A stretch of DNA of 64,000 nucleotides from an uncultured Caulobacter sp. (GTDB lineage Bacteria > Pseudomonadota > Alphaproteobacteria > Caulobacterales > Caulobacteraceae), in assembly GCF_937900395.1 (NCBI RefSeq), contig NZ_CALCDX010000241.1, forward strand, positions 1 through 64,000. The letters are read 5' to 3'. The notes beneath the pieces are model-generated. The model had not been told where the DNA came from. It worked only from the letters and a program-made list of their open reading frames with translations, and did no database searches. Both the position numbers and the translations under genes were made by a program. This document shows, in pieces, positions 31,330 through 39,937 of this stretch (positions within the stretch are counted from its first letter, which is position 1; the number at the start of each line of letters is the position of its first letter).

Positions 31330-34300
31330 CAGGCGGCCGCCTGGGTCTGCATGGCGCGGCCGCCCTCGGTGACGTTGGTCAAGGTGCGCTCCATCTTGTC
31401 GTTGCTGGTGGCGATGCGGGCGCTGGTCGCGCGCAGGTCGGCGAGCTCCTCGCGCAGGCGCCGCAATTCGGTGACGAGAGGCTGGTCGCCGGCGTCGCCG
31501 GCGCGGCGGACGTTGACCGCTTCGCCGGGGGTCAGGGCCAGACTGAACAGCTTGGAGTCCGGGGGACCGGAACCGCCGACTTCGAAGCTGCCCCCGGTGG
31601 CAAAGCCCAGAGAATTTCTGATTTCGTAGTAGCCGTTCGGGTCGCGCTCTTTAAACGTCTCCAGGATCGAATACTCGTAGGTGCCTGGCGTGAGCGCGGG
31701 ATTGACGCCGCCTGGATAGTATTGCGGGTCATGTGAAGCCGTAGTGGCCGCCAAGTTACCCAGGAAGGCGTCGTAATGATATTTGCCGTCTAGCGTTTTG
31801 CCGGGATTGGCCCAGTTGGAGCTCGTCTGGGGCTTCGGCGCGACGGGCGCGGGCATAGGCATCGCCGCGACCGCAGCTTGCTGCGCCAGAGCGCCCTGCA
31901 GCCCCGCGATCGCGTCGCGCACCGAGACCACGCTGGTGTTGATCTGGATCAGCCCCTCAACCGACTTGTTCAGGGCGTCCAGCTGCTGCTCGGCGATCGA
32001 GGCCTGGCGGTCCGCGGTGTCGGCCGCCTCGTCCACCGCCGAGCGGACCAGGCCGACGTCGCGCAGATAGTCCTGGCTGGTCGAGACATAGTCCCGCGAC
32101 GCGGCGGTGAACGCCTCGCCCTCGGCCTGCAGCCGGCCCATGGCGTCGGGATCGCCCAGACGGGCCATGGCCGCCGTCGCCAGGAACGCCTGCCGGGTCG
32201 AGCGGTAGCGACCGGCCAGATCCGAGCCGGCGATCGTCGCCGACAGGCTGGCGCTGAAGCCCCGCAACGACTTCGACAGCTCCGCGAACTTGTCCTTGGT
32301 CGCCTGGATGGCGTCGCGTTCGCGGTTGTAGGCCTCGGTCAGCACATTGCGCGCTTCGGCGACCTTGGCGGCCGCGTCCTCGGCGGCCCAGATCTGCTGC
32401 TGGTACTGCTTCTGGACCGGGTCCTCGATCGCCGCCAGGGCGAGCGACCGCTTCAGGGCCTTGGCCTCCTCGGTCCGCCCCTGGGCCGCCAGCAGGTCGG
32501 CGTACATGTTGGACCGGTCGGTCGCGAGCTTCGCCGCCTCGGCCGCGTCCTGCGCCTTCCAGAGCGTCTCGAGGAACGGCGCCAGCGAAGCGTCCAGCTT
32601 CTTGACGGCCTCCATCTCGCGTTGCCGCGACTTGGCCAGCTTGTCGGCGGGCGACAGGACGAGGTCGTCGATCTGGTCCTGCAACGACTTGGCCTTGTCC
32701 TCGACCGCCGCCTTGGCGTTCTCCGCCGCCGTGGCGACCTTGTCGAAGGCCGGCGCCAGCGCCATCAGGGCGGCGTACATCTTGGCGCCGTCCTCGGTGG
32801 AGACGTCCTGCTTGAGGACCAGGTCCCTGAAGCCCTCGCGCGTCAGGTCGGTCGGCAGCTGCAGCTCGGCGAGCTTGTTGGCGACCGCGTCCTTGACCGG
32901 CTTCAGCCGCTCGTCCTCGGAGAGGAAGTGCTCAGCGAAGAAGGCGGCCTGATCGGTCAGGGTGTCGAGACCACCAACCAGCTCGACCAGACGCTCGCGA
33001 GCCTCCAGCGAGGCGATCCCGACCGTAGCGAACGTCATGCCGACCGACCTCAGCGTCGTGTCGATCACCTCGTACTGACGCGCCACCCGGACGAGGGTCT
33101 CGAAGGCCCCCTCGCCCACCTTCTGGAACTGGGCGATCGCGGGGACCGCCGCCTTGGCCATATCGTCGCCCAGCTTGCCGAAGACGGCGTTCAGCGCCTC
33201 TTCGATCTGGGTCCCGGTCATGTCCTTGAACGACAGCTTGCCCAGATCGACCTTGAAGCTCGCGAGCAGACCTTCGACGTCGGTCGCGCCCAGCGCCTTG
33301 GCCGCGTCGGCCACGCCCTTGCCCAACGAACCGATCAGCTTGCCGACCTGGTCGAGGAAGTCCGCGTCCAGCGATCCGGTCTCCGTGATCACCTTGCTCT
33401 TGCTTGAGGTGGTGATCCCGAAGGCCTTCTTCTTGGTGGTCTCCAGCACCTGCTGATAGGTCGAACCAGACAGGCCCCCGGCGACGATGTCGGCGAGGCT
33501 GGCGGCGTTGAATTCGATCCCCTGGTCCTGCAGCGTGCGGGTCGTCGTCTTGCCAAAGCCCAGGTTCGACAGCGACGCCGCCGTCCCGGACTTACCGAGG
33601 TTCAGCCCCTCGGCGCTCAGCATGCCGCCAGCCCCGAACGAGCGCGCCAGGGCGGCGGCCACGGCGCCGATCTGGTCGTCGATCGACTTCAGCGATCGGA
33701 CCATGGCGTTACCGTATTCCAGGTCCTTGTTCTCGTAGGCCTGGGCGTGGGTCAGGGCCTTTTCCAGGCTCTCGGACTTGCCCTTGGAGTCGCCGAGGAC
33801 CGAGCCCGCGCCCTGGGCGTCCTGGCGGGTCTTCATGTCGTTGGCGCCAGGGACGGAGCCGCCGCTCGGCTTGCCCTTCATCGCCGCGCCGACCTGGACC
33901 AAGGCCGCGAGCACCGCCGCGCCGGCGAGGAGGTTGAACGGGAACGGCAGGCTGCTGAGCGTCTTGGCGTAGGCGGTGGCGCTGAACGCAGCCTGTTTGG
34001 CGGCCTCGCCCGAGACCGCGCTCGCGGTCTCCGCGCCATGGAGCGCCATCGACTTGATGGTGTTCAGCGTCTCGATCGTGTGGAATGCGATCTCGGCGAC
34101 CTGCATGGCCTTGTAGCCCTCGGAGTTCTCCTTGAAGAACCCCTTGGCGGCGCCGGCCATGGCTCCGTAGCTCTTGATCGTCGTTTCGACGCGCTTCTCG
34201 GTCGCCTGCGCCTCGGTGATGTCCCCTTTTTCCAACTGCCGCTTAATGTCGGCCATGCTCGCGCCGTAAGCCGCAACGCTGGTCGTGAGCGTCGCCAAGG

Positions 34301-36080
34301 CTTTCCCGGGCTTTCCAAAGGCGGCTTCAAGCTGCGCGCCCATGTCGGTCGAGAGTTTGCCGATCGCCTCGAACTTCTCGATCAGCGTGTCCAGTTCCGG
34401 AGTCAGCTTTTCAACGACGGGGATCTTGTTGAGCTGACCTGGGTCTTCCGGCTTATACGCTTGGAGGCTTTCGGGAAGTTCGATCTCTCGCGCATCCCGA
34501 ACACTGGGTTCGGCGCGCCCGAAGGACCCGACCTTCTCGGTCGCATCGCCGCCGCGGCGGCTCACATTCGTCGTGTTGCTGGTGACATTCTTGACGGACG
34601 TCGGGCAGTCGCAAGCTGACTTGGCGATCTCGGTGGCCTTGCCAGCCTCCTTCACAACGCGTTCGTCGCGCGCCTCCACGACATTGGCGATGAATGACTT
34701 GGCCAAGCCATCGAAGGCCGCGCCACCGGCCGCTGCGCCGTCAGCGGCGCCCTTAGCCATCGCCTTGCCGAGATTAGCCGCCGCGCCAGCATACTTGTTT
34801 TCCAGGCGGCCGATCGACACCGTGTCGAGCTCGGGCAGCTGGATCGGAACGCCAAACTTGGCGGCCGCCTGGTTGGCCATGCGGATGAGATTGTTGACGA
34901 TATCAATCGCGCCGTTTGCGAGCTTCTCAAGACCTTCGGCGGCCAGGTTGACGGCGCTGAACACAAGGTCGGCGATGGCCGGCGGCAGAGCCGTGAACGC
35001 CGCCTTCATCCCGCCGACGAAGGCGCCGACCGCTTGGAAGCTGCTACGGACGAAAGAGACGACCCCGTCCACGGCGTCTTGATAGAGCTTGCCAAACCAC
35101 TGGCCGATGCTCTCCAACGCCGGCCCGAAGGCCGCTGTCATCGCATCCGAGACAGTTTTCCAGACGCCCATGAGCACGTCACCCATGGTGACGCCCTTGT
35201 CCTTCACGCGCGCCAGCTGCTCTTCGGTCAGATGCAGGTGATCGAGGTTCTCACCGACGGACTTGCCGATCTGCTGCGCCGTGACCGCGAAGGCCGCGCC
35301 GATGCCGACGGCGGCGACCGCGACACCGGCCAGAACCGCGCCGAACGGCGTCAGCAGAGCCAGTTCGGCTGCGCCTGCGACAGCGCCCTCCCCGATCGCG
35401 GCCGTGGCCGCCGCCGCTTCCCCCGCGCCGGCCGCAAGCATGGAGAAGCCGGCGCGTGCGGCTCCGGCCTCCTTGGCGACAATCTTGATGACGCCCGTGC
35501 TGACGCCCAACCGCTTCAGTTCCGTTCCGAAGCCGACGCCCTCGAGCGAGGCCTCGTGGAACATCTTCGCGACGTCCTTGCCCAGGCCAAGCATGACCTT
35601 CAACGGCTCCTCGCCGCTGGCCAGGGCGCTGATCGCTTCGACCGTCGAACCGCTAAGCGCCTCCGTCTCCTTCTTGGTCAGTCCGCCGACGGCGCTCTTG
35701 TTGCTCCGCGTCTTCGGCTCCTCGGAAACTTCGTTCTTCGGCGAGGGAGCCGACGTACTGGCGGCGGTGGGCTGGGGACCGTATGGCCGTTTGCCGGTCG
35801 GCGCGGCTTTACTGAGCCGATCGTAGGCGCGCGCCAGATCGTCAGCAGCCTTGACGGCTTGCCGCATGAGGTCGGTTTGACGCGAAAGTTGCTCACCGAC
35901 GTCCTTGAGGAATCTGACGGTCGGATCCGACTTGGCCAACAGATCACGGATACGCCGCTCGAAGATCTCGACGGACTTGCTGGCGTCGTCAGTCTTGTCG
36001 CTGACTTTGTCGAAGGCGTCGGCGGCGTCTTCAAGGCCGTCCGTCAGGTCCTTGAGGTCCTTCAGCTTGAAATCAGCCAC
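31329..36080 (-). CDS. tail tape measure protein
   Basis: At 1583 residues this is the largest gene in the window. It has N- and C-terminal coiled coils, a strongly hydrophobic Ala/Gly-rich stretch (about residues 190-270) and a second one near 740 (FPFNLLAGAAVLAALVQVG), the standard plan of tape measure proteins. It sets tail length by running inside the tube; at ~0.15 nm per residue that predicts a tail of roughly 240 nm. It follows the G/GT chaperone genes, as in lambda. The N-terminal half has less GC-biased codons than the C-terminal half, hinting at a mosaic origin. Intact with no frameshift. Confidence 0.9.
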   Translation of the reverse strand: MADFKLKDLKDLTDGLEDAADAFDKVSDKTDDASKSVEIFERRIRDLLAKSDPTVRFLKDVGEQLSRQTDLMRQAVKAADDLARAYDRLSKAAPTGKRPYGPQPTAASTSAPSPKNEVSEEPKTRSNKSAVGGLTKKETEALSGSTVEAISALASGEEPLKVMLGLGKDVAKMFHEASLEGVGFGTELKRLGVSTGVIKIVAKEAGAARAGFSMLAAGAGEAAAATAAIGEGAVAGAAELALLTPFGAVLAGVAVAAVGIGAAFAVTAQQIGKSVGENLDHLHLTEEQLARVKDKGVTMGDVLMGVWKTVSDAMTAAFGPALESIGQWFGKLYQDAVDGVVSFVRSSFQAVGAFVGGMKAAFTALPPAIADLVFSAVNLAAEGLEKLANGAIDIVNNLIRMANQAAAKFGVPIQLPELDTVSIGRLENKYAGAAANLGKAMAKGAADGAAAGGAAFDGLAKSFIANVVEARDERVVKEAGKATEIAKSACDCPTSVKNVTSNTTNVSRRGGDATEKVGSFGRAEPSVRDAREIELPESLQAYKPEDPGQLNKIPVVEKLTPELDTLIEKFEAIGKLSTDMGAQLEAAFGKPGKALATLTTSVAAYGASMADIKRQLEKGDITEAQATEKRVETTIKSYGAMAGAAKGFFKENSEGYKAMQVAEIAFHTIETLNTIKSMALHGAETASAVSGEAAKQAAFSATAYAKTLSSLPFPFNLLAGAAVLAALVQVGAAMKGKPSGGSVPGANDMKTRQDAQGAGSVLGDSKGKSESLEKALTHAQAYENKDLEYGNAMVRSLKSIDDQIGAVAAALARSFGAGGMLSAEGLNLGKSGTAASLSNLGFGKTTTRTLQDQGIEFNAASLADIVAGGLSGSTYQQVLETTKKKAFGITTSSKSKVITETGSLDADFLDQVGKLIGSLGKGVADAAKALGATDVEGLLASFKVDLGKLSFKDMTGTQIEEALNAVFGKLGDDMAKAAVPAIAQFQKVGEGAFETLVRVARQYEVIDTTLRSVGMTFATVGIASLEARERLVELVGGLDTLTDQAAFFAEHFLSEDERLKPVKDAVANKLAELQLPTDLTREGFRDLVLKQDVSTEDGAKMYAALMALAPAFDKVATAAENAKAAVEDKAKSLQDQIDDLVLSPADKLAKSRQREMEAVKKLDASLAPFLETLWKAQDAAEAAKLATDRSNMYADLLAAQGRTEEAKALKRSLALAAIEDPVQKQYQQQIWAAEDAAAKVAEARNVLTEAYNRERDAIQATKDKFAELSKSLRGFSASLSATIAGSDLAGRYRSTRQAFLATAAMARLGDPDAMGRLQAEGEAFTAASRDYVSTSQDYLRDVGLVRSAVDEAADTADRQASIAEQQLDALNKSVEGLIQINTSVVSVRDAIAGLQGALAQQAAVAAMPMPAPVAPKPQTSSNWANPGKTLDGKYHYDAFLGNLAATTASHDPQYYPGGVNPALTPGTYEYSILETFKERDPNGYYEIRNSLGFATGGSFEVGGSGPPDSKLFSLALTPGEAVNVRRAGDAGDQPLVTELRRLREELADLRATSARIATSNDKMERTLTNVTEGGRAMQTQAAA

Positions 36081-36143
36081 AACGGCTCTCCCAAAAGGTT
36101 CGGGCCGCGCGCCCCGTCAGGGGGCGCAACGGCCCGGTGGTGG

Positions 36144-36934
36144 TCAGCCGCCCTTGGCGGGGGCCGTCATCGTCAGAAGGTGTTCGGCGTCGAGGGCGAT
36201 CAGGGCCCGGCGCTCCCAAGGCTCCAGCCGCACGCCTTCGTCGCGCTCCCAGGCCTGGATCTCCAGGCGCGAGAGGCGCGAGGGACCAAAACCGCCGCTC
36301 TGGCGGGTCTGGCAGAGGTCGGCGTACCAGGCCCACAGGTGGGCCACGTACGGCGACAGCGGCGGCGGATTGGCGAGCCGCCAGGTCGCCTCGGGATCGC
36401 CCTGGCGCGCCAGGCTCTCGAGGTGGACCCGCAGCGGCTCGCCGTCGTCCTGCCGCCCGGCGAGCTCGAACTGCTCGCGGGCGTGGGCGATCAGGCCGCG
36501 GACTTGCCCGGCATAAAATTTCCGAGGTTGTTCGACGCCGTGGTGACCTGCTCGGCGATCTCGGAATTGCGGCTGACGAGGCGGTAGGCGTTCTCGGGCG
36601 ACCACTCCTGCTTGATGCCGCGCCAGCCGACCAGGCGGACGGCGGTCAGCCGGTGGCCGAAGGCGATGTCGTCCTCGATCGGCGTGAAGTCGGCCTTCTC
36701 CGGATTGGCGCGGCCCGTCATCGCCGCGGCCACGGCCTGCTTCTTGCGGCGGTCGTTGACGAGGCGGTTGACCTCGGCCTGGACCTTCTCGGACTGGCCG
36801 CCCAGCACCAGCAGGAACACGCCGGAGCCCGAGCCGTCGGCGCGGACGTATTCGACCTCGAAGGGCGTGTCACCGGCGGCGACGGCGTCGAGATCGTTGA
36901 GGTCGAACAGGGTTTCGGCCTGGGTCTTGATCAT
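36144..36934 (-). CDS. tail assembly chaperone GT, frameshift product
   Basis: Made from the 36934 start by a -1 shift at 36515-36521, giving about 263 residues: the G protein up to NNLGN, then KFYAGQVRGLIAHARE and a T domain that contains YVAHLWAWYADLC, SRLEIQAWERDEGVRLEPWE and LIALDAEHL. In lambda-like phages the rare GT form links tape measure and tail tube during assembly. The T frame has no convincing start of its own: its apparent ATG at 36605 lies inside the G gene without a ribosome binding site. Located between tube and tape measure genes, exactly as expected. Confidence 0.85.
36491..36934 (-). CDS. tail assembly chaperone G
   Basis: A 147-residue protein (MIKTQAETLFDLNDLD ... NFMPGKSAA) that lies between tail tube and tape measure genes and ends 8 codons after the slippery heptamer. 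It matches the role of lambda gpG, the abundant form of the chaperone that coats the tape measure before tube polymerisation; it is not part of the finished particle. Low direct similarity to lambda gpG is normal; identification rests on gene order and on the frameshift overlap. Confidence 0.85.
   Translation of the reverse strand: MIKTQAETLFDLNDLDAVAAGDTPFEVEYVRADGSGSGVFLLVLGGQSEKVQAEVNRLVNDRRKKQAVAAAMTGRANPEKADFTPIEDDIAFGHRLTAVRLVGWRGIKQEWSPENAYRLVSRNSEIAEQVTTASNNLGNFMPGKSAA
36515..36521 (-). promoter_or_regulatory. -1 ribosomal frameshift slippery site A AAT TTT
   Basis: Read on the minus strand the sequence is GGA AAT TTT ATG in the G frame, so the heptamer A-AAT-TTT fits the X-XXY-YYZ rule exactly. 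A -1 slip changes the reading to AAA TTT TAT and enters the T frame, which stays open for 123 codons, while the zero frame stops after 8 more codons. The sequence is AT-only within a GC-rich gene, which argues for selection. Confidence 0.85.
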
Positions 36935-37022
36935 GGGTCTGTCCTTGAAAAGGACGGCCGGGCGCGACCCGGCCGTTGAGTTGGGGGGACTTCGGGAGGG
37001 AGAAAGAGAAGGGCCGCGCCGG

Positions 37023-38237
37023 TTAGGCGGCGCTGTCCTGGATGGCGATGATGGTCGGGTCGGTGGCCAGGGCCGCGCCGCCCGCGCCGTTGATCTGGGC
37101 GGTGAACGGATAGGTCCGGATCACCGCCTTCTCGCCATCGTCGGGGGTGTCGCCGGTCAGCTTGATCATCGGCAGGTTGATGACCACGAAGTCGGCGTTG
37201 GCCGTGGCGTCCTCGGTGATCGCCAGCACCAGCGACGTGGTCGAGCGATTGTCGAAGATCGTCTGCAGCGTCACGCCGTCGAACTTGGCGGTGAAGCTGC
37301 CGGAGACAGCCAGGCGGCCGCGCTGGATATCGTCGACCACGTTGGAGCCCACCACGGCGTCGCTATGGGCGGCGTTGCCGTTGATGGTGATCTGGACGCC
37401 GGTGACGTTGGCGACCGGTGCGCCGTTGACCAGGATCACACCGTTCACGGCCGTCAGGATGTCGGTGACGGTCTCGGCGGTCGGCGAGGTCAGCACCTGG
37501 GCGGCGCCCAGCGTACGGGTGCGGCCTACGGTGTCGAGGCTGATCGTGGCGTTGCCCGTGGCCGGAAGGTTCAGCGCGGCTTGGCCCACCTGCTGGTCGG
37601 CGTAGGTTTCCGAGCGGCCCAGGTCGGGATACCACTCTTCGAAGGTGTAGTAGTCGTTGGTGTGGCCGCTGAGGGGGACGAGCGACTTCTTGCCGGTGAC
37701 GGCGAGCGTGGCGCTGGCGATGTTGGTCTCGGCCGCCAGGGCCGTGCCGTTGACCACCCGCACCGTGGCGACCGTGGCCGTCAGGGCGACGATCAGGAGG
37801 TTCTTCTGCGTGTTGGCGGCGTTGAACGCGCCAGCCGTCAGGCGGACCACGTCGCCGATCTTGAAGCCGTCGGTCAGGTACGAGCCGGCGGCCCGGGTCA
37901 GGGTCCAGTTCTGGCCCGAGGCGGCGATGCTGATCGTCGCGCCGGTGGCCGAGACGCCCGTGGTCATGTCCTTGCGCAGCAGCGAGGCCAGCAGGGTAGC
38001 GTAGGTGCCCGGCGACAGCAGGCCGTCGATCTTCCCGGCCGGCTTGACGACGCCCAGGCCGACGCCGGTCGACTGCTGGTGGCCGACGATCTCGTTGCTT
38101 TCGAAGGTGTCGGGCGGGGCCTGGAACACGCTCGAGGTGCGACGCACGACCTGGCCGCCCGCGCCGGAGGCGGCGGCGCCAAGGCCGGTCTGTTTCTTGT
38201 AGACGGTCTTCTTGTTGATGCCCTGGGCGACAGCCAT
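37023..38237 (-). CDS. major tail tube protein
   Basis: A 404-residue beta-rich protein (GQNWTLTRAAGSYLTDGFKIGD, then NATISLDTVGRTRTLG and VSGSFTAKFDGVTLQTIFD), with the Ser/Thr/Gly content and N-terminal MAVAQGINKKTVYKKQ pattern of siphophage tail tube proteins of large size. ATG at 38237 follows AAGGAG by 8 nt. It polymerises as hexameric rings around the tape measure. It is followed by the chaperone genes and preceded by the tail terminator gene, the lambda order. Confidence 0.85.
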   Translation of the reverse strand: MAVAQGINKKTVYKKQTGLGAAASGAGGQVVRRTSSVFQAPPDTFESNEIVGHQQSTGVGLGVVKPAGKIDGLLSPGTYATLLASLLRKDMTTGVSATGATISIAASGQNWTLTRAAGSYLTDGFKIGDVVRLTAGAFNAANTQKNLLIVALTATVATVRVVNGTALAAETNIASATLAVTGKKSLVPLSGHTNDYYTFEEWYPDLGRSETYADQQVGQAALNLPATGNATISLDTVGRTRTLGAAQVLTSPTAETVTDILTAVNGVILVNGAPVANVTGVQITINGNAAHSDAVVGSNVVDDIQRGRLAVSGSFTAKFDGVTLQTIFDNRSTTSLVLAITEDATANADFVVINLPMIKLTGDTPDDGEKAVIRTYPFTAQINGAGGAALATDPTIIAIQDSAA

Positions 38238-38319
38238 GGGGATCTGCTCCTTGAAAGTGATCGGGAGGGGTGGGGTCAGACGAGGCGGAAGGGCCCGTCC
38301 CATCGGGCGGAGACCGCCG

Positions 38320-38724
38320 TCAGCTGGTGATCGTGGCCAGGAACGGGACCTGGACGGGCGTGACGTAGCGGTCGCCCTCCAGCGTCGCGGCCAGGATGAG
38401 AGGCGTGCGGGCGACGCTTGTGGTCAGGCCGTCGGCGGTGAAGGCCGCGCCGCGATAGAAGACCGCGCGCAGCAGCTCGATGCGCGCGGCGATGTCGGCC
38501 ACGCCCGCGCCCTGCGGCCAGCACAGCGAAACGACGAACATCCCGCCCTGCTGGAAGCCGCGGCCGTACTCGGTGTTGACCGGCTCGGCGAAGGCCATCG
38601 ACACGCGCTGATAGGGCGTTCCCGCCGTCGGCGTGTAGGCGCTGTTTTCCCAGGCGGTGGCGAGCGGCGGGCTCATCGCGGCCAGGGCGGTCTCCAGCGC
38701 GGCGCGGATCTTGGCGACGCTCAT
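38320..38724 (-). CDS. tail terminator protein (DUF4128-like)
   Basis: A 134-residue protein: MSVAKIRAALETALAAMSPPLATAWENSAYTP and later YGRGFQQGGMFVVSLCWPQG, features of DUF4128-like tail terminator or tail completion proteins of siphophages. In a phage it caps the tube and joins it to the head. In this locus it is the first gene of the tail operon, and no head gene precedes it. ATG at 38724; the longer upstream frame lies in the leader and is not supported. Confidence 0.75.
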   Translation of the reverse strand: MSVAKIRAALETALAAMSPPLATAWENSAYTPTAGTPYQRVSMAFAEPVNTEYGRGFQQGGMFVVSLCWPQGAGVADIAARIELLRAVFYRGAAFTADGLTTSVARTPLILAATLEGDRYVTPVQVPFLATITS

Positions 38725-38970
38725 CGGCGGCTTGCCTGAACAAAGGCGCGCGGAGACAAGCCGGAAGCCGCGCGGCTTCCGACAGGGCGGATCAGGATCA
38801 TGGGGCTTGGCTCCCGAAACGGGCGAAGACGTGTGGCCGCCTTCCACGAAAGGCGACCGCGCGGAGCCTGCTCACGCGACGCGTGAAGAGGACAAAGACT
38901 GGGAAGGTTTGGGAAGGTCCCGAAAGTCTTCGGAAGATCAGAGCGCCGTCTGAAGGCGCATCTCCGAGAC
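38725..38970 (-). other. transcribed leader of the tail operon
   Basis: No credible gene of its own is visible. It holds a perfect palindrome cggaagccgcgcggcttccg (38762-38781), a small hairpin gcgccgtctgaaggcgc (38943-38959), and a 10-bp tandem direct repeat on the plus strand (tgggaaggtt/tgggaaggtc, 38900-38919). One minus-strand frame is open through most of it but has no good start. It could control termination or late activation, or be scar sequence from deletion of head genes. Confidence 0.5.
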
Positions 38971-38977
38971 TGACTGG

Positions 38978-39006
38978 ATTAGACCTTTTACCTGCCCGGC
39001 CGTCAA
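38978..39006 (-). promoter_or_regulatory. predicted sigma-70 promoter of the tail operon
   Basis: On the minus strand: -35 TTGACG (39006-39001), 17-bp spacer, -10 TCTAAT (38983-38978). It points at the tail terminator gene 250 bp downstream. The SOS box at 39014-39028 is 7 bp upstream of the -35, so LexA would overlap RNA polymerase. Confidence 0.65.
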
Positions 39007-39013
39007 TCTATTT

Positions 39014-39028
39014 GTTCACGAATTGTTC
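39014..39028 (-). promoter_or_regulatory. LexA/SOS box GTTC-N7-GTTC
   Basis: GTTCACGAATTGTTC is an exact match to the alphaproteobacterial LexA consensus GTTC-N7-GTTC, used by Caulobacter LexA. It overlaps the stop codon of the upstream regulator gene and sits beside the predicted tail operon promoter. DNA damage would therefore be expected to release the tail genes. Confidence 0.7.
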
Positions 39029-39699
39029 TTATCTTTGCGATCGCGGGCGATCTGCTTGGAGAGGCTCACGACCAGCGCCAGCGCTTGGACGAACACTTGC
39101 CGGTGAAGGACGAAGGCGCGACCGGCGCCGAACGAGGACAGGCTGGCGCCCTCCCCGGCGACGGCGCGCAGCAGGCGCAAGGCCATGGGCTTGTCGGCCA
39201 GGCTCATGGCGACGGCGCGGTCGGCGCGGATCACGAAATCGAGGCTGCGGGCGCGGCGCAGCCGAGCCGCCACGAAGCGATCATTGTCATGGCCCCCGCC
39301 CCGGCCGGGCTCAAGGCTGGCGGCGCGCAGATCCCGGCCGCGCGCCTCGAAGCCCTGGCGATACAACAGGCCGACGGCGTACTGCGCCTCGTCGATGTGA
39401 CCGGCCTCGCGCAGGCTGCGCAGACCGTCGCGGCTGGAGACCCTCAGCTTGCCGGCCGAGGTCTCGACGCGCTCTCCCCGCGCCCGAGCCAGGGCGAAGG
39501 TCTCGACCAGGCCGGCGGCGACGTCCGCCTCGCCGCGCCTGGCGGCTTGCGCGCCGACGATCCGCTGCATGGTCTCGCGCGCGGCTTGGCGGGCGGCGGG
39601 ACTGAGGGCCAGCGCGGCCGCGCGATCGGCGCGGGCCAGGTCGCGAAGTTCGGCCGAGGTGAGCCCTTCCGGGCGGAGGACTTGGGCGGAAATGATCAA
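39016..39699 (-). CDS. candidate phage-type regulator of the tail locus
   Basis: A 227-residue, Arg/Ala-rich soluble protein. The first ~75 residues are helical (LTSAELRDLARADRAAALAL), the middle contains SSRDGLRSLREAGHIDEAQYAVGLLYRQGFE, and the end contains ARLRRARSLDFVIRADRAVA and LHRQVFVQALALVVSLSKQI, which look like DNA-binding or sigma-region-like helices. I cannot name the family. Its place, just ahead of the SOS box and tail operon, suggests an activator of late genes. The only usable start is a TTG at 39699 with a poorly spaced AAGGGG, so the true start is uncertain. Confidence 0.65.
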   Translation of the reverse strand: MIISAQVLRPEGLTSAELRDLARADRAAALALSPAARQAARETMQRIVGAQAARRGEADVAAGLVETFALARARGERVETSAGKLRVSSRDGLRSLREAGHIDEAQYAVGLLYRQGFEARGRDLRAASLEPGRGGGHDNDRFVAARLRRARSLDFVIRADRAVAMSLADKPMALRLLRAVAGEGASLSSFGAGRAFVLHRQVFVQALALVVSLSKQIARDRKDKNNS

Positions 39700-39721
39700 T
39701 CCCCTTGTGCTCGAAGATGGG

Positions 39722-39937
39722 TCAGCGCCCGAAACGGACGCCGCGACGGTTCTGGGCCAGGGCGTGGCGGCGAGCCTCGCCGGCGCAGACCTGGGCGACG
39801 AAGTCGTGGCCTTCGCTCTCGGCCAGCATCCGGCCGGCGGCGCGGATGATGGCGCACAGCATCGGCTTGCGCGGACCCTAGGCGCGGACGGCCTGATCGA
39901 TCGCGCCCTCGGCTACCTCGTCCTGGAGGCCGGTCAC
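39722..39937 (-). pseudogene. 71-codon small gene with in-frame amber codon
   Basis: A GTG at 39937 overlaps the stop of the upstream regulator (GTGA). The frame reads TGLQDEVAEGAIDQAVRA, then TAG (39880-39878), then continues in the same frame through GPRKP to MLCAIIRAAGRMLAESEGHDFVAQ and a Cys-containing, Arg-rich end at 39722. The part after the amber could be translated alone from ATG 39862 (46 residues), but no good ribosome binding site precedes it. It may be a gene broken by a nonsense mutation, two tiny coupled ORFs, or a readthrough product. Confidence 0.5.

Noticed and set aside
31878..33407. 509-residue plus-strand ORF within the tape measure gene
   Set aside because: Composition (Arg/Gly/Leu/Asp) and position mark it as antisense; the tape measure frame is continuous.
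36144..36605. Separate 153-residue gene starting at 36605
   Set aside because: No ribosome binding site and the first ~25 residues are the G gene read in another frame; the T part is better explained by -1 frameshifting.
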